The notes beneath the pieces were generated by a model. That model had not been told where the DNA came from. It made no database searches and worked only from the letters and a program-made list of their open reading frames with translations. From the IMG/VR virus record IMGVR_UViG_3300042141_000070, positions 1-26,170 of that record: a DNA stretch of 26,170 nucleotides; one strand, given 5' to 3'. Shown here one piece after another: positions 19,827-26,170 of this stretch; the first letter of the stretch is position 1, and each line of letters starts with the position of its first letter. The translations under genes and the position numbers were made by a program. Source of the stretch: a virus.

Positions 19827-21801
19827 TGGCTTCGTCCCTCGCTCGCATCTGCTTCTGAACTTTGCTGCTCCACGCCTTGCCAGGATCTCCGCCCCACAAT
19901 GCCCACGCAATCCGACCGTTCGACGGATAACCCGGCTCACCCGGACTGAATCCTTCCCCCTGCTTGTCAACCTCGTGACGGGCAAAAAAGGACACCATGC
20001 GGCCAATGGTGCTCGGGCTGACGGCCTTGCCGTTGCTTAGATCGCGTGCTCTGGCAATGCCGACAGCCGTTCCGCCACGCTTGTGTTCACGTCGCCACGC
20101 CAACCCCTGACGTGCTTCGTCTCTGACACCTTGGGGTGGTCTGAAGTCGATGCCGGCGTACTTTTTCGGAACTGCCAGCAGTGTTGACCCGTCAGCGCTC
20201 ATTCCGGTTGCTGGCGTGTTGTCGTCCTGTTGCTGGCTGTCCTGTGGTTCCTGGTCCAAATCCAACGATGCCCGATAGGCTGCAACACGTGCCTCCATGT
20301 CGGCCTTGACCATCTGTTCTCGCTCAATCTGCTGCAGCGTCTCGTCAAAGTCCCGGCCACGTGCTGCCAGTGATTCTGTCTGCGTCGTCAGCCCGGCATT
20401 GATTGCCGCAACGTCTGCGTCCACTTCCTTCTGCGGATCAACCCACGGCCAGCCCGGTGGAATCCATTGATGCTGCAGGAAGTGGTCACGATTCTCCTCG
20501 TACCGCACAGCGTCCACAGGCAACAGGCCCTGCATGACAGCCCGGTCAATGAATCGCGCCCAGACTTTGCGCAACACCTGTTCAATCAGACAATACTGCC
20601 AGTTCTTGAACGTGATGCGGCCATCAATTAACGCCAGTCGTCCGCCGCTGAAATTGTTGGTGAATTGCTTGGCCAGCAGTTCATACGGGTATCGCAGAGC
20701 AGCTGCTACGCCGTGCAATGCCCACTCAACATACGGTGCCAGCGTCGTGCCCGGTCGTGCCGGATCGCTGAACTGCACGCCTTCACCGTCGGCCAGGTAT
20801 TGGATGGTGCCCGGTGCCAAATCTTCCAGATTGCTCCGCCCAGCCAATCGGCCAGACTGTGCCATTGTTGTCGGATCTGTCACACCCGTGATGAATGCCC
20901 CGTAACATGCCGCAACCTGTTCCGCCACAAGGTGCGCGTGCACGAAATCCTTCAGGTCTTTCAGCTTGCCCATTGCAGGCGAAAGCCACGGCACGCCTCG
21001 CAATTGCCCCGGCGTCAGTTCCTCGTAACAATGCAGAAGGTCCACCAGACTGACTTCGTCCTCAGTCATGTCCGCCTGCCATGAATCATACGGCAGGCTG
21101 CGACGAACAAACGCGGCTATCGGCCTGTTCTGGTTGTCCAGTCGCAACCCCAACCGCCGGCGTTCGTTGAACTGGATTTTGGAATAGGTCACAACCGGAA
21201 TACGTTGCGGGCTAATCACCTGCACCGTCAGCGTGACGGGCTTTTCGGGATTCGCATCGTCCGCCATGTGCAACCACGATTCGCCAAAAATCGCGTTACA
21301 CCGCTCCAGCATTCTCTGCTTCGCAAAAAACTGCTCAGTCTCTGCCCACTTGGCAAAATACCATTCGGACGCAACCCGGAATTCCTCAGCCTGTCGCGGT
21401 GTCAGAATTCCACGCTCAGCCTGCACTCGGCACTGTGGACGAATGCCGGTCCCGATGACGTTGTCAACACGTCCGTTGATTGCAGACGCCGCGAATACGT
21501 CGTTCCGGTACAGATCATTCGCACGGTCAACCAATCGCTCCAGTTCGTCCTGCAGCTGGTCGTTGCTGGTATGCTTGGAGACAATCCAGTTTTCACCGCG
21601 CAGGCGGTCGTTGCCAGCTGCTTCATAGGCTGCGAAATTCTCCGCGGCCTTGGCTGCCATCATCATCCGCAATTCGTGGTCAACACGGCTCTTCACGCGG
21701 CCTGCAGCCCAGCGCGGGGAGACTCGCTGAATGACGGCGTCCAGTCGCGTGTACTGTGCAGCAGACTTCACGCGCTCGGCATAGTTTGATGTCTGGTTCA
21801 T
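19813..21801 (-). CDS. Portal protein, lambda-type, with C-terminal accessory domain, 662 aa
   Basis: The N-terminus MNQTSNYAERVKSAAQYTRL leads to DRANDLYRNDVFAASAINGR (about 91-110) and VDNVIGTGIRPQCRVQAERG, the signature of lambda-type portals (Phage_portal_2). Further matches are GESWLHMADDANPE, PYDSWQADMTEDEVSLVDLL and NNFSGGRLALIDGRITFKNW. The core ends near residue 540. Residues about 558-662 form an extra domain with GIARARDLSNGKAVSPSTI, FFARHEVDKQGEG and IAWALWGGDPGKAW. I know this module from various phage head proteins rather than from the basic portal fold. ATG 21801 overlaps the gpW-like stop by 4 bases. Confidence 0.93.
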   Translation of the reverse strand: MNQTSNYAERVKSAAQYTRLDAVIQRVSPRWAAGRVKSRVDHELRMMMAAKAAENFAAYEAAGNDRLRGENWIVSKHTSNDQLQDELERLVDRANDLYRNDVFAASAINGRVDNVIGTGIRPQCRVQAERGILTPRQAEEFRVASEWYFAKWAETEQFFAKQRMLERCNAIFGESWLHMADDANPEKPVTLTVQVISPQRIPVVTYSKIQFNERRRLGLRLDNQNRPIAAFVRRSLPYDSWQADMTEDEVSLVDLLHCYEELTPGQLRGVPWLSPAMGKLKDLKDFVHAHLVAEQVAACYGAFITGVTDPTTMAQSGRLAGRSNLEDLAPGTIQYLADGEGVQFSDPARPGTTLAPYVEWALHGVAAALRYPYELLAKQFTNNFSGGRLALIDGRITFKNWQYCLIEQVLRKVWARFIDRAVMQGLLPVDAVRYEENRDHFLQHQWIPPGWPWVDPQKEVDADVAAINAGLTTQTESLAARGRDFDETLQQIEREQMVKADMEARVAAYRASLDLDQEPQDSQQQDDNTPATGMSADGSTLLAVPKKYAGIDFRPPQGVRDEARQGLAWRREHKRGGTAVGIARARDLSNGKAVSPSTIGRMVSFFARHEVDKQGEGFSPGEPGYPSNGRIAWALWGGDPGKAWSSKVQKQMRARDEANANN

Positions 21802-22031
21802 TGGCTGAACCTCACCAGATTACGGGCACCATGAATGCCGCCGCTCGCCTGTCGCCGCAGATCGGCAATGCGCGCGTCCAGTTCCGCCAACCATTCGGAA
21901 GTCGGCTCCTTCTGGACCATTTGCCCGTCGAGCGTGTACGCAACCACTGGCGCACCACCCAACAAAGCCGATTCGACTTTGTCGCGGATGCCTTCGTAGA
22001 GTGCCAATCGTTCGGTTGCGGATCGTGCCAT
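21798..22031 (-). CDS. gpW-like head-tail joining protein, 77 aa
   Basis: This short protein has an N-terminal helix TERLALYEGIRDKVESALLG and a beta hairpin APVVAYTLDGQMVQKEPTS. A second helix is EWLAELDARIADLRRQA. The helix-hairpin-helix layout, length (68-80 aa) and location just before the portal match gpW of lambda, which seals the DNA-filled head for tail attachment. ATG 22031 has only a weak GCGAG site. The next gene begins in its stop (4-base overlap). Confidence 0.85.
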   Translation of the reverse strand: MARSATERLALYEGIRDKVESALLGGAPVVAYTLDGQMVQKEPTSEWLAELDARIADLRRQASGGIHGARNLVRFSQ

Positions 22032-22090
22032 GCTCGCACAATCGCAACCGCGGTGTCGTTTGTCGCCTGCGGTCTACCAGACCTCTGGTA

Positions 22091-22288
22091 TTAACTGTTC
22101 ACAATTACCGTCTTGAACCGATTGCCACAATCGCAGGCCCGGTGCTGAATCCGAACGCCATTCGTTTCGTGGCTGCAATACGCGGTTGCAAATTTGCCGC
22201 ATGATGGACAGATACCAAACCCCGGAACAGCGTGCCGCGGTGTGTATTCTCGCCGTTGTGTGTATGCTGGACTTTTTGGCGGTTTCAT
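22091..22288 (-). CDS. Zinc-ribbon protein between terminase and gpW, 65 aa
   Basis: The ATG at 22288 overlaps the terminase stop by 4 bases (ATGA), so the longer upstream frame, which lies antiphase inside terminase, is rejected. Cysteines form C27-x2-C30 (GICPSCGKF) and C52-x-C54 (RACDCGNRFKTV), with C38-x-H40 between. The ribbon resembles NrdR and Ogr/Delta-type zinc ribbons, in which a GxRF-T end is common. Mu Com and Ogr are small regulators with such knuckles, so a regulatory role is possible but not shown. The first 20 residues are basic and rich in Pro. Confidence 0.78.
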   Translation of the reverse strand: MKPPKSPAYTQRREYTPRHAVPGFGICPSCGKFATAYCSHETNGVRIQHRACDCGNRFKTVIVNS

Positions 22289-24312
22289 CGCAGATTCCTC
22301 ACGAATTTCTGTGCTTTCTTGCCTGAAATTACGCCTTTTGCGGCCTGAATTTCCGCCTGTCTTTGCCGCTGAGATTCTACCGTATCGTCGTCGTAACGCA
22401 AAATCGACAAACCCACGAACGACAAATACGCCGCGTCCAGCAGGTGATTGCGCGTGAATGTCTGCTGCCACTTCGTCACAGATCCTTTGCCGACCTCAAA
22501 CGCTGTGACCTCGCGTTCTGCGGTCAACTGCTTGGCCAATTCAATCCGGTGCTCTGGCTGATCAGTCGCCGGCAGCAACAATGCCTGCGGGGACTCTGGC
22601 GGAACGCTTAATGCCTGATGGACTCGACGTTTCCACAGGTCTGCGTTGTTCTGGTATTCTCGATAACGGCCCGAAGGTCCAGTGAACAGCACGTCATGCC
22701 AGCCCTCACCCAGTTTGACCGTGATTTTTGAACGGTCCCGTGGTGCGTTGTAGATTTGTCCCAAATGCTGCTTGAACCCAAACCCCTTGCTGGTGTTCCA
22801 CAATGAATGCCGCGCGGCTTCCTCGCGGATGATGTCGGTTTCCCAACCAGCATCAATCAGCACAATATCCGCTGACCGATTGCCGCTGTCCGATTGCCAG
22901 CCTGAATCGAACTTTTCCTGCAGCAGTCTGATAGCCTGCCGAAGTGCCGTTTTCAGGTCCGCCAAATCCCGTTGCACTGGCTCAAACCCGTAGTCAATAC
23001 AGATCGGCTGTCCGTCTCGCTGCTCAGCTGTCACAAACCAGTCCAGCTGTGCCGCTCGCACGTCAACGCCTGCCGCAATGCGAACAGTCTCAGATGGAAT
23101 CTGTCCGCGTCGATAATCGCTCTGGCGGTGCATGATCGTCCGGAAGTCCAGCGGTTCAACGGCCTGTTCTTTCGGCTGTGCCGGCAATGCCCACGTCCAT
23201 TGCAACAGCTCGCGTTCGCTGTTGTCCGCGTCAATCTCTCGTTTTCCTCGCCATTCATCGGCCCCGACAATTGCCGCGGTCACAAACGTGTTTGTGGATG
23301 CCGAATATCGGAACCCCATTGTTTTTGTGGCTGGGATGTCCCCTGTGATGATGCCGGCGGAATCAATGTGCTGCCCGCGGTGCCGAAGTTTCGCCCGCTG
23401 CAGCATCTCCCGCCGCTTTGTATCGTCAAACAGCCACCCGCACGACGGGCAGGCCCATCGGCTGTTGGCCTCCGCCTCTGCCTCTGATTGTGCCTCCTGC
23501 CAGCCGTGGAGATGCTCACGACTCGGACACACGTAATCACCGCAGGAATCGCATGGGAAAACCACCTCGCCAGCTGTCCCGTTCTGGTACTCCTGCCAGA
23601 TGCGGCCATCCTCGACTGTGACGGTCGATTCCAGATAAATCCTTGCCTGTCCGCTTGCCCGGTACGCTCTGACTCTGCCCTCCATTTGCTTCAGCTTTGT
23701 GGCCTCATCAGACTTCCCGCCAACTTCATCGAGATGCGAAACCTCAGTCACCACCAGCACCGGCCCGGTGAACCCGGCTCGCTTTTCGTCACCGCCGCCC
23801 GCCGTGATGAATTTCAGGTTGGCACCGTTCGTGAACTGGATCAACTCCGGAGTGCTGCCCCGACTGCCCGCACCTTTTCGTGGCAGGAATCGTCCGTACT
23901 GGCTCGCCTCAATTGCCGGCTTGATGTCCAGCTGCCATTTGTCGTTGGCCATTTCCATTGAAGGCAGACCGAACAGAACTGTCTGCTGACGCTCGAAAAG
24001 GTGGTACAGGATCGGCACCACGACGAATGCCAGCGTCTTGCCTGACTGCTGCGGACCCGTGCACGCAAACCGGAAGAAATTGCCAGCGTCAACCGCATCA
24101 AAGAACAGGCCATGCGCCGGCTGACGACTGCAGCGAAACCGCTGCCCTTGGAACGGTCCGTCCGGCAGGATGATTTCGCTTTCGGCGAACTGGCGAAGGC
24201 TACGGAATGGGCGAATGATGACATGCCGGCGGAAAATTTCAGCCAACGCTCGCCGGCTGGTTTTCGCGTAGTCCGTCCACGGTATCGAATTCGGCGGTGT
24301 CTGCATGTGCAT
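22285..24312 (-). CDS. Terminase large subunit, GpA family, 675 aa
   Basis: The ATPase has Walker A TGPQQSGKT (85-93) and a Walker B-like VLVVTEVSHLDE (185-196). A coupling segment is near LESTVTVEDGRIWQEYQNGT (227-246). A zinc-binding insert FPCDSCGDYVCP with WACPSCGWLF pairs C254/C257 with C288/C291, typical of GpA. The C-terminal nuclease domain has acidic sites in AAGVDVRAAQLDWFVTAEQR and ADIVLIDAGWETDIIREEAA. It packages DNA with the small subunit. Starts at 24330 (GTG), 24312 or 24306 (ATG) are possible; 24312 is chosen because GGA lies 8 bases before it. It overlaps the small subunit by 74 bases. Confidence 0.94.
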   Translation of the reverse strand: MHMQTPPNSIPWTDYAKTSRRALAEIFRRHVIIRPFRSLRQFAESEIILPDGPFQGQRFRCSRQPAHGLFFDAVDAGNFFRFACTGPQQSGKTLAFVVVPILYHLFERQQTVLFGLPSMEMANDKWQLDIKPAIEASQYGRFLPRKGAGSRGSTPELIQFTNGANLKFITAGGGDEKRAGFTGPVLVVTEVSHLDEVGGKSDEATKLKQMEGRVRAYRASGQARIYLESTVTVEDGRIWQEYQNGTAGEVVFPCDSCGDYVCPSREHLHGWQEAQSEAEAEANSRWACPSCGWLFDDTKRREMLQRAKLRHRGQHIDSAGIITGDIPATKTMGFRYSASTNTFVTAAIVGADEWRGKREIDADNSERELLQWTWALPAQPKEQAVEPLDFRTIMHRQSDYRRGQIPSETVRIAAGVDVRAAQLDWFVTAEQRDGQPICIDYGFEPVQRDLADLKTALRQAIRLLQEKFDSGWQSDSGNRSADIVLIDAGWETDIIREEAARHSLWNTSKGFGFKQHLGQIYNAPRDRSKITVKLGEGWHDVLFTGPSGRYREYQNNADLWKRRVHQALSVPPESPQALLLPATDQPEHRIELAKQLTAEREVTAFEVGKGSVTKWQQTFTRNHLLDAAYLSFVGLSILRYDDDTVESQRQRQAEIQAAKGVISGKKAQKFVRNLR

Positions 24313-24754
24313 ATGCGTTGTCCAATCCACGCAGGACTTCGGCGTTTGCCTCCTCCAGCATCTCCCACAGGTCGCTGTTGCCCATACGTTTTACGTGTTC
24401 GGCCAGTCGCCTGTACGGTCCCAAAATCGCCTGCACAGCCTCCTCAAAATCGTTCAGCCTGACAATCTGTTGCCGCTGCTCCGCCAGTTTGATTTCCTCA
24501 ATCTGTGCCTTCGCCATGCGGTAACGCTCAAGGCCCTCCGACTCTGAACCCACCAGCATTTCGTCGCCGGATGCTGTCGGCTCCGGCTGGATCTGTGCTC
24601 GTGCGTGCCAGACCACCACAGCGTAAATCTCGGCAGTCTTGTCTGTGTCAAAGGCCGGGAATGCCGGGTCGTTGAGATACCGCGTGACACACGCCGGCCC
24701 CACCCCCAGCACCCTGGCCAATTCGGACTTGTTTGCCCGCTTTCGGTGCCCCAT
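24239..24754 (-). CDS. Terminase small subunit, Nu1-like, 171 aa
   Basis: An N-terminal helix-turn-helix NKSELARVLGVGPACVTRYL (8-27) is followed by NDPAFPAFDTDKTAEIYAVV. This fits small terminases that bind DNA near cos or pac. The middle and C-terminal helices SEGLERYRMAKAQIEEIKLA and LAEQRQQIVRLNDFEEAVQ look like oligomerisation helices, followed by YRRLAEHVKRMGNSDLWEML. ATG 24754 has no visible ribosome binding site, and a near-palindromic A/T hairpin starts just upstream (24755-24777). The 170-bp gap before it holds three 16-bp palindromes, candidate binding sites. Confidence 0.88.
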   Translation of the reverse strand: MGHRKRANKSELARVLGVGPACVTRYLNDPAFPAFDTDKTAEIYAVVVWHARAQIQPEPTASGDEMLVGSESEGLERYRMAKAQIEEIKLAEQRQQIVRLNDFEEAVQAILGPYRRLAEHVKRMGNSDLWEMLEEANAEVLRGLDNAYAHADTAEFDTVDGLRENQPASVG

Positions 24755-24853
24755 GGTAAAAACGTTGTTTTTTGACCCAGTTCAAAACCCAAAAACACGA
24801 AAAAACAGGGATGGGCAGAGCCCGCGTGACCCCTATTTGACCCGGAAGAACCT

Positions 24854-24904
24854 TTTCTCACTTTTGAGAATTCTCAAAAGTGAGAAAGTTCTCAGTTTTG
24901 AGAA
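24854..24904. repeat. Three palindromic TTCTCA-N4-TGAGAA elements upstream of terminase
   Basis: Elements lie at 24855-24870 (N4 CTTT), 24871-24886 (AAAG) and 24889-24904 (GTTT). The first two form together a perfect 34-bp palindrome (24854-24887, 17-bp arms, no loop). Spacing between starts is 16 and 18 bp. The rest of the 170-bp gap has no gene. Candidates are an operator or a terminase (cos/pac) binding site. Confidence 0.92.
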
Positions 24905-24924
24905 ACCGGCCATTTTGGCAGTGG

Positions 24925-25281
24925 TCACACCGCTGCCACTTTGACACCCACCCGCGCTTGCTCAGTGCCTGCCGCTGTCGTGAATGTGATTCGCAACGTC
25001 GTGGTCTGTTCATCGTCATCGCTCCCTGCTGTCCCTCCGGACAACGTGAAACTGATACCGGTGTTTGCCTCGATTGTGACCGCGTTTCCGTACTGGTCAT
25101 AGTCGCTGGTGTCAGCTGACAGCACAGCCGCTGCACTGATTGACAGTGCGCCGTCAGCACTGGTCACGCTGGTGACGCCTGTAATCGTCCGGCCTTTGAT
25201 CGCCTCACCCAGATCCACGTAATACGTTTTGGCCTCGCCTGTGTAGTGCAACAGAATGCCATCACCAATACAGCACGTCAT
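24925..25281 (-). CDS. Putative fibre-tail adaptor-like protein, 118 aa
   Basis: ATG at 25281 overlaps the preceding stop by 4 bases (ATGA) and has GGAGG 9 bases upstream; a GTG two codons earlier is less likely. The protein has an early MTCCIGDGILLHYTGEAKTY, then LGEAIKGRTITGVTSVTSAD, GISFTLSGGTAGSDDDEQTT and TLRITFTTAAGTEQARVGVK. This alternating strand pattern with an SGGTAG turn and a TxAAGxxxxR end is like small beta-sandwich fibre-tail adaptor proteins of phages. It would join a fibre to the tail. The assignment is from pattern and could be any Ig-like virion protein. Confidence 0.68.
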   Translation of the reverse strand: MTCCIGDGILLHYTGEAKTYYVDLGEAIKGRTITGVTSVTSADGALSISAAAVLSADTSDYDQYGNAVTIEANTGISFTLSGGTAGSDDDEQTTTLRITFTTAAGTEQARVGVKVAAV

Positions 25282-25496
25282 CTCCACGGTCCTCCATTCA
25301 CGATCCTGCCTCTGTGCTCAATCGTCGCTGTCCTGCTCCGCATCCCCAGCGTTGCAACCCTGCTGCGGTATTCAATCGCCACACCGTCACGGGCTGGCTC
25401 TGGCGATGGCACAACACCAGAATCAGCAAGCGCCCTCCCAGCCGCTCGCCAACCCTGTTGCGCAAACCCGCGAAAGATGAACCGTCCTGTGCTCAT
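25278..25496 (-). CDS. Small hypothetical protein, 72 aa
   Basis: ATG at 25496 overlaps the preceding stop by 4 bases, and its own stop overlaps the next start the same way. The protein is Arg/Gly-rich (MSTGRFIFRGFAQQGWRAAG, then ATIEHRGRIVNGGPWR) with few hydrophobic stretches and no signal. I do not recognise it. Overlap coupling with its fibre-like and adaptor-like neighbours suggests a virion-related partner protein. Confidence 0.65.
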   Translation of the reverse strand: MSTGRFIFRGFAQQGWRAAGRALADSGVVPSPEPARDGVAIEYRSRVATLGMRSRTATIEHRGRIVNGGPWR

Positions 25497-26170
25497 GTCT
25501 TACTCAACGTGGTCGTTGACCTGTTCCCGCTGCTGTCCAACCCACTGTAATCAACCGTGAACGTATTGCCGCCGATGCTCAGCGTGTACGTCTCCGCCGC
25601 CGTCTGCGCGTCGCTGCAGGCTCCGACCAACACGGCCAGCGAATAGCTCACGCGGTCGCTGACGATCAGCAGGTTTGCCGCGGTCGCCAGTCCCGCCTGC
25701 AGCTCTGTCACCGCACTGCTGGCGATTGCGTCCGCATCAAACACGTCCGTCTGCATCTCATGCACGTCAGCCGCTATGTGATTGCTGCCTGTGATCTGTA
25801 CCGTCCGTTGATTTGCGTTTTGCGCCAGCACCACGCTGTCGAGATACCCTGCCCGTGTCGATGTCCAAGCACTCGCAAGTGCTGCTCCGTCAGTGCCTCG
25901 CATGTCTGTATTCGTGGTTGTGGTATCGACCAACGTGACACGTGACAGATGCCCGCTGCCGTTGATACCCAACACGCTGAAATTCGTCGGAAACGTCACG
26001 CCAGAAATTGACCCGACGCTGCCTGTCACAGATCCAACCGCACCTGTCACTGATCCGACTGACCCGCTCACACTCGTGATCGTCTGGCTGGTGCTGATCG
26101 TTGTGCCGCTCAGATTGACTGTGGTGGTGGCCTGCGTGACCTTCGACCAGTCCACACCGCTGTAACCTGC
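25493..26170 (-). CDS. Fibre-like repeat protein, N-terminus cut by right window edge
   Basis: The frame is open through the right edge (an in-frame GTG at 26155 is internal; codons before it read AGYSG), so only the C-terminal 225 residues are visible. A Ser/Val/Gly/Thr repeat, SVSGSVGSVTGAVGSVTGSV, is typical of phage fibre or collagen-like shaft proteins. It is followed by a C-terminal region with LVDTTTTNTDMRGTDGAALA, SNHIAADVHEMQTDVFDADA and VGACSDAQTAAETYTLSIGG. The last part looks like a small beta domain. Position upstream of terminase means fibre genes lie at both ends of the late cassette. Function is inferred from composition. Confidence 0.75.
   Translation of the reverse strand, partial: AGYSGVDWSKVTQATTTVNLSGTTISTSQTITSVSGSVGSVTGAVGSVTGSVGSISGVTFPTNFSVLGINGSGHLSRVTLVDTTTTNTDMRGTDGAALASAWTSTRAGYLDSVVLAQNANQRTVQITGSNHIAADVHEMQTDVFDADAIASSAVTELQAGLATAANLLIVSDRVSYSLAVLVGACSDAQTAAETYTLSIGGNTFTVDYSGLDSSGNRSTTTLSKT

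Noticed and set aside
24858-25160. 100-aa frame across the palindromes
   Set aside because: It runs antiphase through the adaptor-like gene and the palindromic repeats, with no ribosome binding site.

Overview
The window reads as part of a tailed double-stranded DNA phage genome or prophage, with every supported gene on the minus strand. Several features point to a planctomycete host, although this is an inference without a database search. One gene in the phage operon carries a PEP-CTERM/exosortase sorting tail. The tail-tip protein has two copies of a domain type that I associate with planctomycete surface proteins. The coding style is compact and GC-rich. No integrase, replication, lysis or rRNA/tRNA gene is visible.

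The right part (about 8.0-26.2 kb, transcribed right to left) is the late morphogenesis cassette. In transcription order it holds a repeat-rich fibre-like protein cut by the window edge, a small protein, a probable adaptor, and a 170-bp gap with three 16-bp palindromes. Then come the small and large terminase subunits, a zinc-ribbon protein, a gpW-like joiner, the portal, and a protease with an internal scaffold start. A capsid cement protein, a Mu gpT-like major capsid protein and paired hairpins follow. After these are head-closure and tail-completion genes, a tail terminator, a second cement-like protein, the tail tube, a G/GT chaperone pair made by a -1 frameshift at GGGAAAC, the tape measure, and three distal tail genes. 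A strong rho-independent terminator (8041-8072) closes the cassette.

The left part (0-8.0 kb) is a train of about 20 small genes, mostly joined by 4-base start/stop overlaps (ATGA or GTGA). It includes a beta-class DNA methyltransferase, zinc-finger and coiled-coil proteins, a membrane protein, a PEP-CTERM protein, a winged-helix protein, a conserved 189-aa phage protein and a CsrA homologue. Two genes in this part (7698-7937 and 4419-4577) each have their own sigma70-like promoter and their own terminator, like phage morons.

The most unusual object is a 378-bp non-coding array at 941-1318. It has four blocks of degenerate pentamers (56 in all, CNNGG on the transcribed strand) held in exact 5-nt register within each block. 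The blocks are separated by three copies of a conserved 31-35 nt element. The array starts one base after the stop codon of the 189-aa gene and ends just before the ribosome binding site of the next gene, in the same operon as csrA. Together with the phage-encoded PEP-CTERM protein, it is the best candidate here for undescribed biology.
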